NCBI RefSeq assembly: GCF_900166585.1
Contig: NZ_FVZC01000009.1
Location: 1,685,444-1,749,443, forward strand
Length of the DNA stretch: 64,000 nucleotides
From: Mesobacillus jeotgali
GTDB taxonomy: Bacteria; Bacillota; Bacilli; Bacillales; Cytobacillaceae
Reading direction: 5' to 3'
Shown here: positions 34,101 through 42,727 of the stretch, piece by piece
How the letters are laid out: each line of letters starts with the position of its first letter
Position numbering within the stretch: the first letter of the stretch is position 1
The notes under the pieces: model-generated
Database searches by the model: none
What the model was told of the DNA's origin: nothing
The model's input: only the letters and a program-made list of their open reading frames with translations
Translations under genes and position numbers: made by a program

Positions 34101-35440
34101 CACTTCCCCTCCTGATGCCCGCAGCACTCAACAATCACTGATTCAAGGACATCAAAGCCTTCCTCAACTTGCCCGTCTGTTATGACAAGTGGAGCCAAGA
34201 GCCTGATGACGTTTCCGTAAAGACCGGCACTCATTAGAATCAAACCGCGCTGATGTGCTTTCTCGAGTATTTCTTTTACAATCTGTCCATTCGGATGTCC
34301 GTTCCCATCGAAAAATTCCATCGCACACATAGCCCCCAAAGAGCGGATATCTCCAATCACCGGGAAGCTTTTTGCCAAGCTTCCAAACCTCTCCTGAAAC
34401 TTATCTCCGAACTGATTTGCCCTTTCAAGAAGGTTCTGTTCTTCTATCATTTTAACGACTTCTATGGCAGCAACACAACCGAGAGGACTTCCGCCATATG
34501 TTCCGCCAATTTCGCCAATGCCCGCGGAATCCATGACTTCTGCCCTTCCAGTGACCGCGCTGATTGGCAGCCCTGCTGCAATGGATTTTGACATTGTCAT
34601 TAAATCAGGAACCACTCCGTAATGCTCCATTGCAAACATCTTCCCTGTCCTGCCAAAACCAGTCTGAATTTCGTCGGCAATGAACAGGATTCCATACTGT
34701 TCGCAGATTCTTTTCACACCCTGAACAAAAGTCTTTGATGGTATGTTGAAGCCGCCTTCACCCTGTATCGGTTCCATGATGACAGCGGCAATTTCCGTAG
34801 CCGGCACCTCGCTAAGGAAGAAGGTTTCAAATTTCTTTAGAATATAAGCGTCGAGTTCATTTGGCGTCATGCTTTTTTCTTGTGAATATACCGGATATGG
34901 CCACTTATAAGTTTCTGCAGCAAAAGGACCAAATTGATATTTGTATGGTTTTACCTTGCTTGTAAGCGACATTGCCATATAAGTTCTTCCGTGAAAAGCC
35001 CGTTCAAAAGAGATGATCCCTTTTCTTCCAGAAAATTTCCTGGCTATTTTAATAGCGTTCTCAACAGCTTCAGCACCGCTGCTTAGGAAAAAAGTCTTTT
35101 TCTCGTGATTCCCCGGAGTGATTCTGTTCAACTCTTCTGCCAGTTCAATATATGGTTCATACATCATTACATGGAAGCAAGGGTGTAGATATCGTTCGAT
35201 TTGTTGATGGAGGGCAGTAACGACCTCAGGCGGACAATGCCCGACATTAAGCGTGCCAATTGCCCCCGCAAAATCGATGAACGTGTTTCCGTCGACATCA
35301 GTCAATAACGCACCCTCGCCTCTTTCAGCAAAAGTCTTTATCGTGTTAAATGGGCCAACAGGCACACTCTTCTCTTTTCTCTCTAGCAGTGCCTTTGCCC
35401 TTGGCCCTGGAATGGCTGTTTTAATCTTTATATCTCCCAC
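34100..35440 (-). CDS. gabT: 4-aminobutyrate aminotransferase
   Basis: A 446-residue class III PLP aminotransferase, with GAIGTLNVGH near residue 60, SSGAEAVENAIKIARK near 120, DEIQTGFGRTG, and the PLP lysine in MSKSIAAGLP near 285. It moves the amino group of GABA to 2-oxoglutarate, giving succinate semialdehyde for the next gene's product. The start is GTG with GGGGGG 9 bases upstream. About 145 bases separate it from yodQ, the longest gap in this operon. Its placement suggests GABA is the exit product of lysine breakdown. Confidence 0.92.
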   Translation of the reverse strand: MGDIKIKTAIPGPRAKALLERKEKSVPVGPFNTIKTFAERGEGALLTDVDGNTFIDFAGAIGTLNVGHCPPEVVTALHQQIERYLHPCFHVMMYEPYIELAEELNRITPGNHEKKTFFLSSGAEAVENAIKIARKFSGRKGIISFERAFHGRTYMAMSLTSKVKPYKYQFGPFAAETYKWPYPVYSQEKSMTPNELDAYILKKFETFFLSEVPATEIAAVIMEPIQGEGGFNIPSKTFVQGVKRICEQYGILFIADEIQTGFGRTGKMFAMEHYGVVPDLMTMSKSIAAGLPISAVTGRAEVMDSAGIGEIGGTYGGSPLGCVAAIEVVKMIEEQNLLERANQFGDKFQERFGSLAKSFPVIGDIRSLGAMCAMEFFDGNGHPNGQIVKEILEKAHQRGLILMSAGLYGNVIRLLAPLVITDGQVEEGFDVLESVIVECCGHQEGK

Positions 35441-35586
35441 TTTTTGATTCCCCCCATATCTTTATTATCTTCAAGCAGCTTACTCTGTGTTTGACATTTC
35501 TCAGAAAGCTCTCCATCAGGTTTCTATAATACTTTCAAATGTATATAATGGCTTTGTAACCAGCATACTTGTGCATCCAGGCAATC

Positions 35587-36855
35587 TTATTCGCTGACTT
35601 CGCACCACTCCAGCAATGTCAAGGCAATGATTTCAGCGGCTTCAAACACGTCTTCAAGCCTGATGTATTCGTTTGCCTGATGAGCCGTTTCCGTAACGCC
35701 TGGGCCGAACACTACAACTGGTATCCCGCCGACTTTTGAGAGGATGCCTCCATCCGTAGCCCAGGGGGATGCTTCAATTAATGGCTCTTTTCCCTTTACA
35801 TCTTTGTAACTTTCGGAAAGCACCTTGATCAATTGATGATCAGGATCTAGATCGCCTGGCAGCCAGCTTGCTCCGAACCATTGCAGCTCAGGCTTGTATA
35901 CTTTCAGCCATGGGTCAATATTGCAGAGATTTGAGAGAGCTTCAGCCATTTCACGTTTTGCCTCCTCCTGCGTTTCATTTGGAGCAACTCCCATCCTGCC
36001 CTCTATAATCGCCAGGTCAGGAACGGAGGATGGCCAGTCACCAGCCTGGATTTTTCCGATATTGATAGGAATTGGGATCGGTATACTCCTGAAAAACGGA
36101 TCTGTTATTCTTTCATTTCTCTCCCTTTCAAGATGCCTGAGTCTATCAATAACCAGAATAGCCTTTTCAATCGCATTGACTCCTTCATATCTTGTACCAC
36201 CATGGGCCCCTTTTCCTTTTACCGATATCCTGAACCACATAGAACCCTGCTGCTTCGGAAAGAGCTTCATATTCGTCGGTTCTGGAATAATTGCTGCATC
36301 AGCCTTATAGCCCCTGAGGACAGCGGCAAGTGACCCGGCCCCACCGCTTTCTTCTTCAATCACACTCTGGAAAATGACATTTCCTTTTAACCTGATTCCT
36401 GAATTCTTTATTGCCTCTATCGCCATCAAAAGAGAAGCATTCCCGCCCTTCATATCCGTTGAACCCCTGCCATAAAGTTTGCCGCATTCAATATGTCCGC
36501 TGAATGGGTCCCTATCCCAATCCTTCGGGTCTCCTGCGGGAACAACATCAATATGGCCATTCAGAATCATAGACTTGCCCCCGCCTGTTCCCCTCATGAT
36601 TCCTACCGCATTTGGATTTCCTCTGAAGTCTTTGCGGTCAGAACAAAACGCAGGGTGATCCACCAGTCCGTCACTCCCGATTTCCCAAATATCCATTTCA
36701 AGTCCAAGTTCCCGGCATTTCTCAATGATTACTGCCTGCGCACCGCTTTCTTCTCCCCTCGTACTGGGCTCCTGGACCATTTTTTGTAAAAGCCGTGTTC
36801 CCCTTATTCTGTTTTCCTTAATATAATTCCGCACCCTTTGCTCAGCAGTTTGCAC
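35587..36855 (-). CDS. yodQ: M20-family amide hydrolase (probable 4-acetamidobutyrate/N-acetyl deacylase)
   Basis: A 422-residue M20 metallopeptidase-family protein (ArgE/DapE/acetylornithine deacetylase type). Metal ligands lie in NGHIDVVPAGD (His, Asp) and GRGSTDMKGG, and the catalytic EEESGG follows. The start is GTG 36853-36855, with AGGGG 8 bases upstream and just after the yodR stop. In this operon it would remove acetyl from the acetamido intermediate, releasing GABA for GabT; that assignment is from context. Confidence 0.88.
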   Translation of the reverse strand: MQTAEQRVRNYIKENRIRGTRLLQKMVQEPSTRGEESGAQAVIIEKCRELGLEMDIWEIGSDGLVDHPAFCSDRKDFRGNPNAVGIMRGTGGGKSMILNGHIDVVPAGDPKDWDRDPFSGHIECGKLYGRGSTDMKGGNASLLMAIEAIKNSGIRLKGNVIFQSVIEEESGGAGSLAAVLRGYKADAAIIPEPTNMKLFPKQQGSMWFRISVKGKGAHGGTRYEGVNAIEKAILVIDRLRHLERERNERITDPFFRSIPIPIPINIGKIQAGDWPSSVPDLAIIEGRMGVAPNETQEEAKREMAEALSNLCNIDPWLKVYKPELQWFGASWLPGDLDPDHQLIKVLSESYKDVKGKEPLIEASPWATDGGILSKVGGIPVVVFGPGVTETAHQANEYIRLEDVFEAAEIIALTLLEWCEVSE

Positions 36856-36868
36856 TATATCAACCCCT

Positions 36869-37534
36869 TTAGTATTCGATAACCCTGAGATCATCTGCAA
36901 TTGAGAAATCGCAGGCGGTTTTAGCGGTAATTTCGGCAATGGTAGATGGCGCAAAAAGTTCAGAGAGAATCATAGATCCTCCAATAATCTTAAAAACTGC
37001 CAAATCGGTGATTACCATGTCGACACAGTTGGCCGCAGTCAGAGGCAAAGTACATGATTCCACTATTTTTGGCACCCCGTTTTTATCAGTATGGTTCATT
37101 AGGACGGCAACTTTCCTGGCCTTTTGTGCCAGCTCCATCGCCCCACCCATTCCCGGCACTTTTTTTCCGGGGACAATCCAGTTCGCAAGGTCTCCTTTTC
37201 GGCTGACCTGCAATGAACCTAAAATTGTAAGGTCAACCCGTCCTCGCCTGATCATTCCAAATGCGACAGCACTGTCACAATAAGAGGAACCTGCCACGAC
37301 TGTAACCGGGAACCCGCCAGCGTTACATAAATTTTCATCTTCTAAACCTTTATTGGGTGATTCGCCCATTCCGACTATCCCATTTTCGGCATGAAACATT
37401 ACCCTTGTTTCCCGGGTAAGGTGATTTGGGACAAGGGAAGGGATTCCTATGCCCAGATTTACCACCATACCAGAATAAATCTCCTCGGCTGCTCGTTTAG
37501 CCATTCTATTTCTGACATCTATTCCCATGCCCAT
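36869..37534 (-). CDS. yodR: CoA-transferase subunit B
   Basis: A 221-residue subunit of a 3-oxoacid-type CoA transferase. GIGIPSLVPNHL is near residue 28 and the catalytic Glu lies in AENGIVGMGE near 50. It pairs with YodS to move CoA onto the keto acid made by YodT. The start is placed at ATG 37532-37534, inside the end of yodS, with GGGGTG 8 bases before it; the genes overlap. Confidence 0.9.
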   Translation of the reverse strand: MGMGIDVRNRMAKRAAEEIYSGMVVNLGIGIPSLVPNHLTRETRVMFHAENGIVGMGESPNKGLEDENLCNAGGFPVTVVAGSSYCDSAVAFGMIRRGRVDLTILGSLQVSRKGDLANWIVPGKKVPGMGGAMELAQKARKVAVLMNHTDKNGVPKIVESCTLPLTAANCVDMVITDLAVFKIIGGSMILSELFAPSTIAEITAKTACDFSIADDLRVIEY

Positions 37535-38211
37535 TTCCAATTCACCCCACATGATGGAATCACCATATCCACGAACACGCCTGGTGTCACGATTTCTTCA
37601 GGATCCAGACTGCCAAGCGGAACAATTTCTTCAGCTTCCGCAATTGTAAAATTCCCTGCCATCGCGACTAGCGGATTTGTATTCCGGGCGCTTTTATCGA
37701 AAACAAGGTTTCCGTAAGGGTCAGCTTTTTTCGCGTACACTATGGATACTTCTGCTGTCAGTGCTGGTTCAATCAAATACTCTTTTCCATTAAGAGTCAT
37801 CCTTTGCTTGCCCTTTGCTACGAATTCATGATCAACACCAACATCTGTTAAAATGGCGCCAAGCCCCATTCCTCCCGCCCTTATTCGTTCCGTCAGTGTA
37901 CCCTGCGGCGAAAACTCAACCTCCATTTCCCCTCTGGTCATGAGTTCGCCGGCCACTGGATTGGATCCGATATGAGAGGCGATCACTTTCTTAGCCCTCC
38001 TGCGGCTGACAATTTTACCTATTCCTATTTCCGGAAAACCTGTATCATTTCCAATTAAGACGAGATTTTTTATGTCTTTTTCAAGAATGCCGTCAATCAG
38101 GGCAGGTGGAGAACCGACTCCTCCGAATCCGCCAAACATCAAAGTCATACCGTCGCAGAAATGTTCCATTGCCTGCTCAAGTGTCGCAATTTTCCCGAAT
38201 GGATTTTCCAT
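37519..38211 (-). CDS. yodS: CoA-transferase subunit A
   Basis: A 230-residue subunit with the glycine-rich FGGFGGVGSPP near residue 26 and ENPFGKIATLEQA at the start. It forms the complex with YodR. Its ATG overlaps the yodT stop (TAATG) and its end overlaps yodR, so the three are translated together. Confidence 0.9.
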   Translation of the reverse strand: MENPFGKIATLEQAMEHFCDGMTLMFGGFGGVGSPPALIDGILEKDIKNLVLIGNDTGFPEIGIGKIVSRRRAKKVIASHIGSNPVAGELMTRGEMEVEFSPQGTLTERIRAGGMGLGAILTDVGVDHEFVAKGKQRMTLNGKEYLIEPALTAEVSIVYAKKADPYGNLVFDKSARNTNPLVAMAGNFTIAEAEEIVPLGSLDPEEIVTPGVFVDMVIPSCGVNWKWAWE

Positions 38212-39572
38212 TACTCCTCAGCTCCATTTTCAAAAGCTAATCCTAAGATTCTATAAACTTCCATAAAAGTAGTTTTCAGCAGTGTAATTAAGTCATCAAT
38301 TTCACGCTTTGTGATCGTTAGCGGCGGTGAGATAATGACTGCATCGCCCGACAGACCATCAAGCCCTGCTCCTGCTGGATACAGCAAAATTCCCTGATCC
38401 CTTCCCGTCCTGACAACAAGCTCCGTCAGTTTGATGCTCCGCTCAAAAGGAATTTTCCTGCCTCGCAGTTTGACAAACTCCAAACCCAGCAGCAAGCCTT
38501 TCCCCCTGACATCACCAATAAAGGAAAATTGGCTTTTCAGCTTTTCAAGCTTATTTTTCAAATAAACTGACTTCGATTCTACATCCTTCAAGATTTGATT
38601 ATTCTCCAGGTATTCCATGACGGACAGAGCGGTTGCGCAGGATTGTGGGTTAGCGCTTAGGGTGTGACCGCTCATAATCACCTTGGATCCATTCCATATT
38701 GGCTCCATCACATGGTCACTGACCACGGTCGCTGCGATTGGCGCATACCCTGCACCCATCCCCTTGCCCAGCGCAACAATATCTGGAGTGACATTCCAAT
38801 GCTCTGTAGCAAGCATTGTCCCAGTACGGCCAAATCCTGTCATCACTTCATCAGCAATAAATAATATATTGTTTTCATCACATATCTTTTTAACAGTTTC
38901 ATAATAGCCATCTGGCGGAGAAATCGCTCCACCGGCTGCACCAATCACAGGTTCTGCGATAAAGGCAGCAATATGGTCAGCTCCTATTCTCTTGATTGCC
39001 CCGTCCAGTTCCATCGCACATAAATAACCGCATTCCGGGGCTGAACTTTGATATGGACAGCGATAACAGTAAGGTGGCGAAATTGCAGGAAATTCTTCCA
39101 GCAATGGCACAAACCGCGCCCTTCTTCCTGGATGCCCTGACATGGAGAGGGCACCAAGTGTGATGCCATGGTAGCTGACCCACCTGGAAAGGATTTTCGT
39201 TTTTGACTTGATTCCTTTCTCCTGCCAATACTGAATCGCTATCTTCAGTGCTGTTTCAGTAGCTTCAGAACCACTGTTTACAAAGAAACTCCAATTAAGA
39301 TCACCAGGCAGTGACTCAGCAAGTTTTTCAGCCAGCTTTTCTGCTGCCTCACTGGTGAATTGTGAACGGTATACAAATGAAACTCTTTTGGACTGCTCAT
39401 GCATTGCAAGGATAATTTCTGGAACTCCATGACCGATATTAGCCGTAACAGCCCCGGATGCTGCATCAAGATACTTCTTTCCATCTTTGTCAAAAAGGTA
39501 GATACCTTTCCCGTAGTCAATCTCCGGATAGCTCACATCGAGGGCAGGTTTGATCAAGTAGGACGGCTTCAT
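38211..39572 (-). CDS. yodT: Class III PLP-dependent aminotransferase
   Basis: A 453-residue class III aminotransferase with SGSEATETALKIAIQYW, ADEVMTGFGRTG and the PLP lysine in ALGKGMGAGYAP near residue 263. In the proposed route it removes the 3-amino group of N6-acetyl-beta-lysine to give a 3-keto acid. ATG 39570-39572 is used because GGAG lies 7 bases upstream. It is the first gene of the long operon; a perfect palindrome lies 73 bases upstream. Confidence 0.9.
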   Translation of the reverse strand: MKPSYLIKPALDVSYPEIDYGKGIYLFDKDGKKYLDAASGAVTANIGHGVPEIILAMHEQSKRVSFVYRSQFTSEAAEKLAEKLAESLPGDLNWSFFVNSGSEATETALKIAIQYWQEKGIKSKTKILSRWVSYHGITLGALSMSGHPGRRARFVPLLEEFPAISPPYCYRCPYQSSAPECGYLCAMELDGAIKRIGADHIAAFIAEPVIGAAGGAISPPDGYYETVKKICDENNILFIADEVMTGFGRTGTMLATEHWNVTPDIVALGKGMGAGYAPIAATVVSDHVMEPIWNGSKVIMSGHTLSANPQSCATALSVMEYLENNQILKDVESKSVYLKNKLEKLKSQFSFIGDVRGKGLLLGLEFVKLRGRKIPFERSIKLTELVVRTGRDQGILLYPAGAGLDGLSGDAVIISPPLTITKREIDDLITLLKTTFMEVYRILGLAFENGAEE

Positions 39573-39644
39573 AAATTCACTCCATTCACCGCAATTAAAA
39601 TAAAATGGACATTCTGTAAATTGTATGAACTCGAGATGGGAATC

Positions 39645-39660
39645 TTTCATATATATGAAA
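39645..39660. promoter_or_regulatory. 16-bp perfect palindrome upstream of yodT
   Basis: TTTCATATATATGAAA is identical on both strands. It is the only strong symmetric site between the repeat array and the yodT start and is a candidate operator. No clear -24/-12 pair was found in this upstream region. Confidence 0.45.
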
Positions 39661-39799
39661 AAATTACGCAGTACTGCCCAGGTGATTGAAGGTCAGCATA
39701 GGACTCTTGGGAAAAACTTGTTTACCGCGAGGGTTAGCCGGTCACCCATTTCTGTGAAGAAGCTAGAGTTAGAAGATCTATGAATGGGCTTTATACTCA

Positions 39800-41560
39800 T
39801 GCTGAGTTTTCAAGGATATCTTCACAAAGCTGTCCAAACTTGGAGCAACTTCTGACAACTTGCAGGGATTTCTTCTCAAAGCTGTCCAGACTTGGAGCTA
39901 TTTTGGAGGGATATCTTCATAAAGTTATCCGAACTTGGAACTACTTCTGACAGCTTTGAGGGATTTCTTCATAAAGCTGTCCAAAATTCGCTCAACTTCT
40001 GACAGCTTTGAGGGATTTCTTCGCAAAGCTGTCCAAACTCCGTTCAACTTCTGACAGCTTTCAGGGATTTCTACATAAAGCTGTCCAAACTCCGTTCAAC
40101 TTCTGACAGCTTTTAGGTATTTCTCCATAAAACTGTCCAAACTCTGTTCAACTTCTGACAGCTTTCAGGGATTTCTACATAAAGCTGTCCAAACTTCGTT
40201 CAACTTCTGACAGCTTTGAGGGATTTCTCCATAAAACTGTCCAAACTCCGTTCAACATCTGACAGCTTTGAGGGATTTCTTCATAAAAGCTGTCCAAACT
40301 TCGCTCAACTTCTGACAGCTTGGAGAGATTTCTTCGCAAAGCTGTCCAAACTTCGTTCAACTTCTGACAGCTTTGAGAGCTTTTTTCACAAAGCTGTCCA
40401 AACTTCGTTCAACTTCTGACAGCTTTGAGGGATTTCCTCATAAAGCTGTCCAAACTCCGTTCAACTTCTGACAGCTTTGAGGACTTTCTTCACAAAGCTG
40501 TCCAAACTTCGTTCAACTTCTGACAGCTTTCAGGGATTTCTACATAAAGCTGTCCAAACTCCGTTCAACTTCTGACAGCTTTCAGGGATTTCTCCATAAA
40601 GCTGTCCAAACTCCGTTCAACTTCTGACAGCTTTCAGGGATTTCTACATAAAGCTGTCCAAACTCCGTTCAACTTCTGACAGCTTGGAGAGATTTCTTCG
40701 CAAAGCTGTCCAAACTTCGTTCAACTTCTGACAGCTTTCAGGGATTTCTACATAAAGCTGTCCAAACTCCGTTCAACTTCTGACAGCTTTCAGGGATTTC
40801 TCCATAAAACTGTCCAAACTCCGTTCAACTTCTGACAGCTTTCAGGGATTTCTCCATAAAACTGTCCAAACTCCGTTCAACTTCTGACAGCTTTGAGAGC
40901 TTTTTTCACAAAGCTGTCCAAACTTCGTTCAACTTCTGACAGCTTTCACGGATTTCTCCATAAAGCTGTCCAAACTTCATTCAACTTCTGACAGCTTGGA
41001 GAGATTTCTCCATAAAGCTGTCCAAACTCCGTTCAACTTCTGACAGCTTTGAGGACTTTCTTCACAAAGCTGTCCAAACTTCGTTCAACTTCTGACAGCT
41101 TTTAGGTATTTCTCCATAAAACTGTCCAAACTCTGTTCACCTTCTGACAGCTTTCAGGGATTTCTACATAAAGCTGTCCAAACTTCGTTCAACTTCTGAC
41201 AGCTTTGAGGTATTTCTCCATAAAACTGTCCAAACTCCGTTCAACTTCTGACAGCTTGGAGAGATTTCTTCGCAAAGCTGTCCAAACTTCGTTCAACTTC
41301 TGACAGCTTTCAGGGATTTCTACATAAAGCTGTCCAAACTCCGTTCAACTTCTGACAGCTTTCAGGGATTTCTCCATAAAGCTGTCCCAACTCCGTTCAC
41401 CTTCTGACAGCTTTCAGGGATTTCTCCATAAAACTGTCCAAACTCCGTTCAACTTCTGACAGCTTTCAGGGATTTCTCCATAAAGCTGTCCAATCTCCGT
41501 TCAACTTCTGACAGCTTTGAGGGATTTCTCCATAAAGCTGTCAGAACATGGGACTTTGCA
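39800..41560. repeat. Tandem repeat array, 52-bp period, about 34 units
   Basis: Units recur every 52 bp (CTGTCC at 40029, 40081, 40133, 40185, 40237 and so on to 41486). Each unit has GACAGCTTT and, about 15 bases on, AAAGCTGTC, so single strands can form a 9-bp hairpin; between hairpins is CAAACTCCGTTCAACTT. Early units (39800-39990) and the last are degenerate. Variation is clustered in the loop (CAGGGATTTCTACAT, GAGAGATTTCTTCGC and others). No spacer is unique, so it is not CRISPR. No credible gene lies within it. Confidence 0.95.
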
Positions 41561-41604
41561 AGATTTCAATGAAAAGTTTCTCTATTCCTTTCAAAAACCA
41601 AAAA

Positions 41605-41627
41605 AAGACACCCAGATCAGGTGTCTT
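41605..41627 (-). terminator. Terminator of the MccF-like gene
   Basis: AAGACACC and GGTGTCTT with a 7-base loop; TTTTTTT follows on the minus strand. Confidence 0.88.
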
Positions 41628-41635
41628 AAAATTGT

Positions 41636-42616
41636 CTATTCTTCTTGTTCGATGAAGATTTCAGTTTCATTCCCAGATGCTTTTATCGTGGCGAATGACC
41701 CGATTGGCAAGGTTGCAATTGGCTGTACATGGCCAAAGTTGACATTTGCGATCACGGGGATATGATTTAATTCTTCCTTAGCCGATATTATTTTCCTTAA
41801 GGCTTCTTCTGTCACATTAGAGTTCTCTTGAAAACGGCCAATCAAGAGGGCTTTTATCGATGCTGCCTCCGGAAGATGCAGCAATGACTGAAGATCCCTG
41901 TCGAAACTCCTGGAATGGCTTTCTTCATCGTCTTCAATGAAAAGGATGCTGTCTTTCAACGAAGGCATAAATTCGGTGCCCTGAAGGAGGTTCATTGTAC
42001 AGAGGTTCCCGCCAATCAATTTCCCGCTGGCTTCTCCTTCCTGGATAACCATGTAGCCACTCTGTTTATGAAATGTCCGATTTTCCTGATCAAGATACCA
42101 GGCGTCATCTGACCATGTATCTGAGGGGGTAATATCAAATGGCGCATCGTTCGTGACTGCTTCCAAAAAAGAGTTTAAGGTATATTCCAGGCCGTGCTTA
42201 ACGCCGAATGAAGAAAAATGTGGTCCGGAGTAGGTTACCAAACCTGTTTTCTTATAAATTGCCAGCTGTAATGCCGTTATATCACTGTATCCGCAAAAGA
42301 CCTTGGGATTGGCAGCTATCAAATTAAAGTCTATGTATTTTAGCAGCTGATTTGAATTGTAACCGCCTATTGCCGTTAAAATCCCTTTAACATTCGGATC
42401 CGCAAAGGCCTCATGCAGGTCCTCAATTCGTTCCTCGATCGATGAACTGAAAAACTCGTCATGGGCATCCGCATTCTTTCCAAACGTGACTTTGAAGCCG
42501 AGATTTGTCATTCTCTCAACAGCCAGCTCCACTTGAGCTTCCTTTAAAATGATCATGCTGGTCGCTGGTGCAATGACCCTTATTTCATCCCCTGGCGCTA
42601 ATTTAGGTGCATACAT
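41636..42616 (-). CDS. S66-family LD-carboxypeptidase (MccF-like)
   Basis: A 326-residue serine carboxypeptidase. The nucleophile Ser lies in GYSDIT near residue 113; the triad Glu and His are expected in GGNLCTMNLL-to-FIEDDEE and NVNFGHVQPI. Family members cleave LD-bonds in recycled peptidoglycan or, as MccF, inactivate microcin C-like toxins; the two cannot be told apart here. GGCGGGG lies 5 bases before the ATG at 42614-42616. Single gene with its own terminator. Confidence 0.88.
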   Translation of the reverse strand: MYAPKLAPGDEIRVIAPATSMIILKEAQVELAVERMTNLGFKVTFGKNADAHDEFFSSSIEERIEDLHEAFADPNVKGILTAIGGYNSNQLLKYIDFNLIAANPKVFCGYSDITALQLAIYKKTGLVTYSGPHFSSFGVKHGLEYTLNSFLEAVTNDAPFDITPSDTWSDDAWYLDQENRTFHKQSGYMVIQEGEASGKLIGGNLCTMNLLQGTEFMPSLKDSILFIEDDEESHSRSFDRDLQSLLHLPEAASIKALLIGRFQENSNVTEEALRKIISAKEELNHIPVIANVNFGHVQPIATLPIGSFATIKASGNETEIFIEQEE

Positions 42617-42727
42617 TCTTTCCCCGCCTCTTCTTTTAATATCTTTTATTTTATCAAAGAAAAGACAGGGTGTAAGCATGTTAAAATGTGTCTATCGAAA
42701 CCTGGTCTTCCTATTTTCTGGCAGGAC

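Noticed and set aside
28708..39572. Osmolyte (N6-acetyl-beta-lysine) synthesis as the main role
   Set aside because: kamA and yodP alone could do this, but the linked aminotransferase, CoA transferase, deacylase, gabT and dehydrogenase point to breakdown.
39800..41560. CRISPR array
   Set aside because: The sequence between hairpin arms is repeated too; there are no unique spacers and no leader or cas genes.
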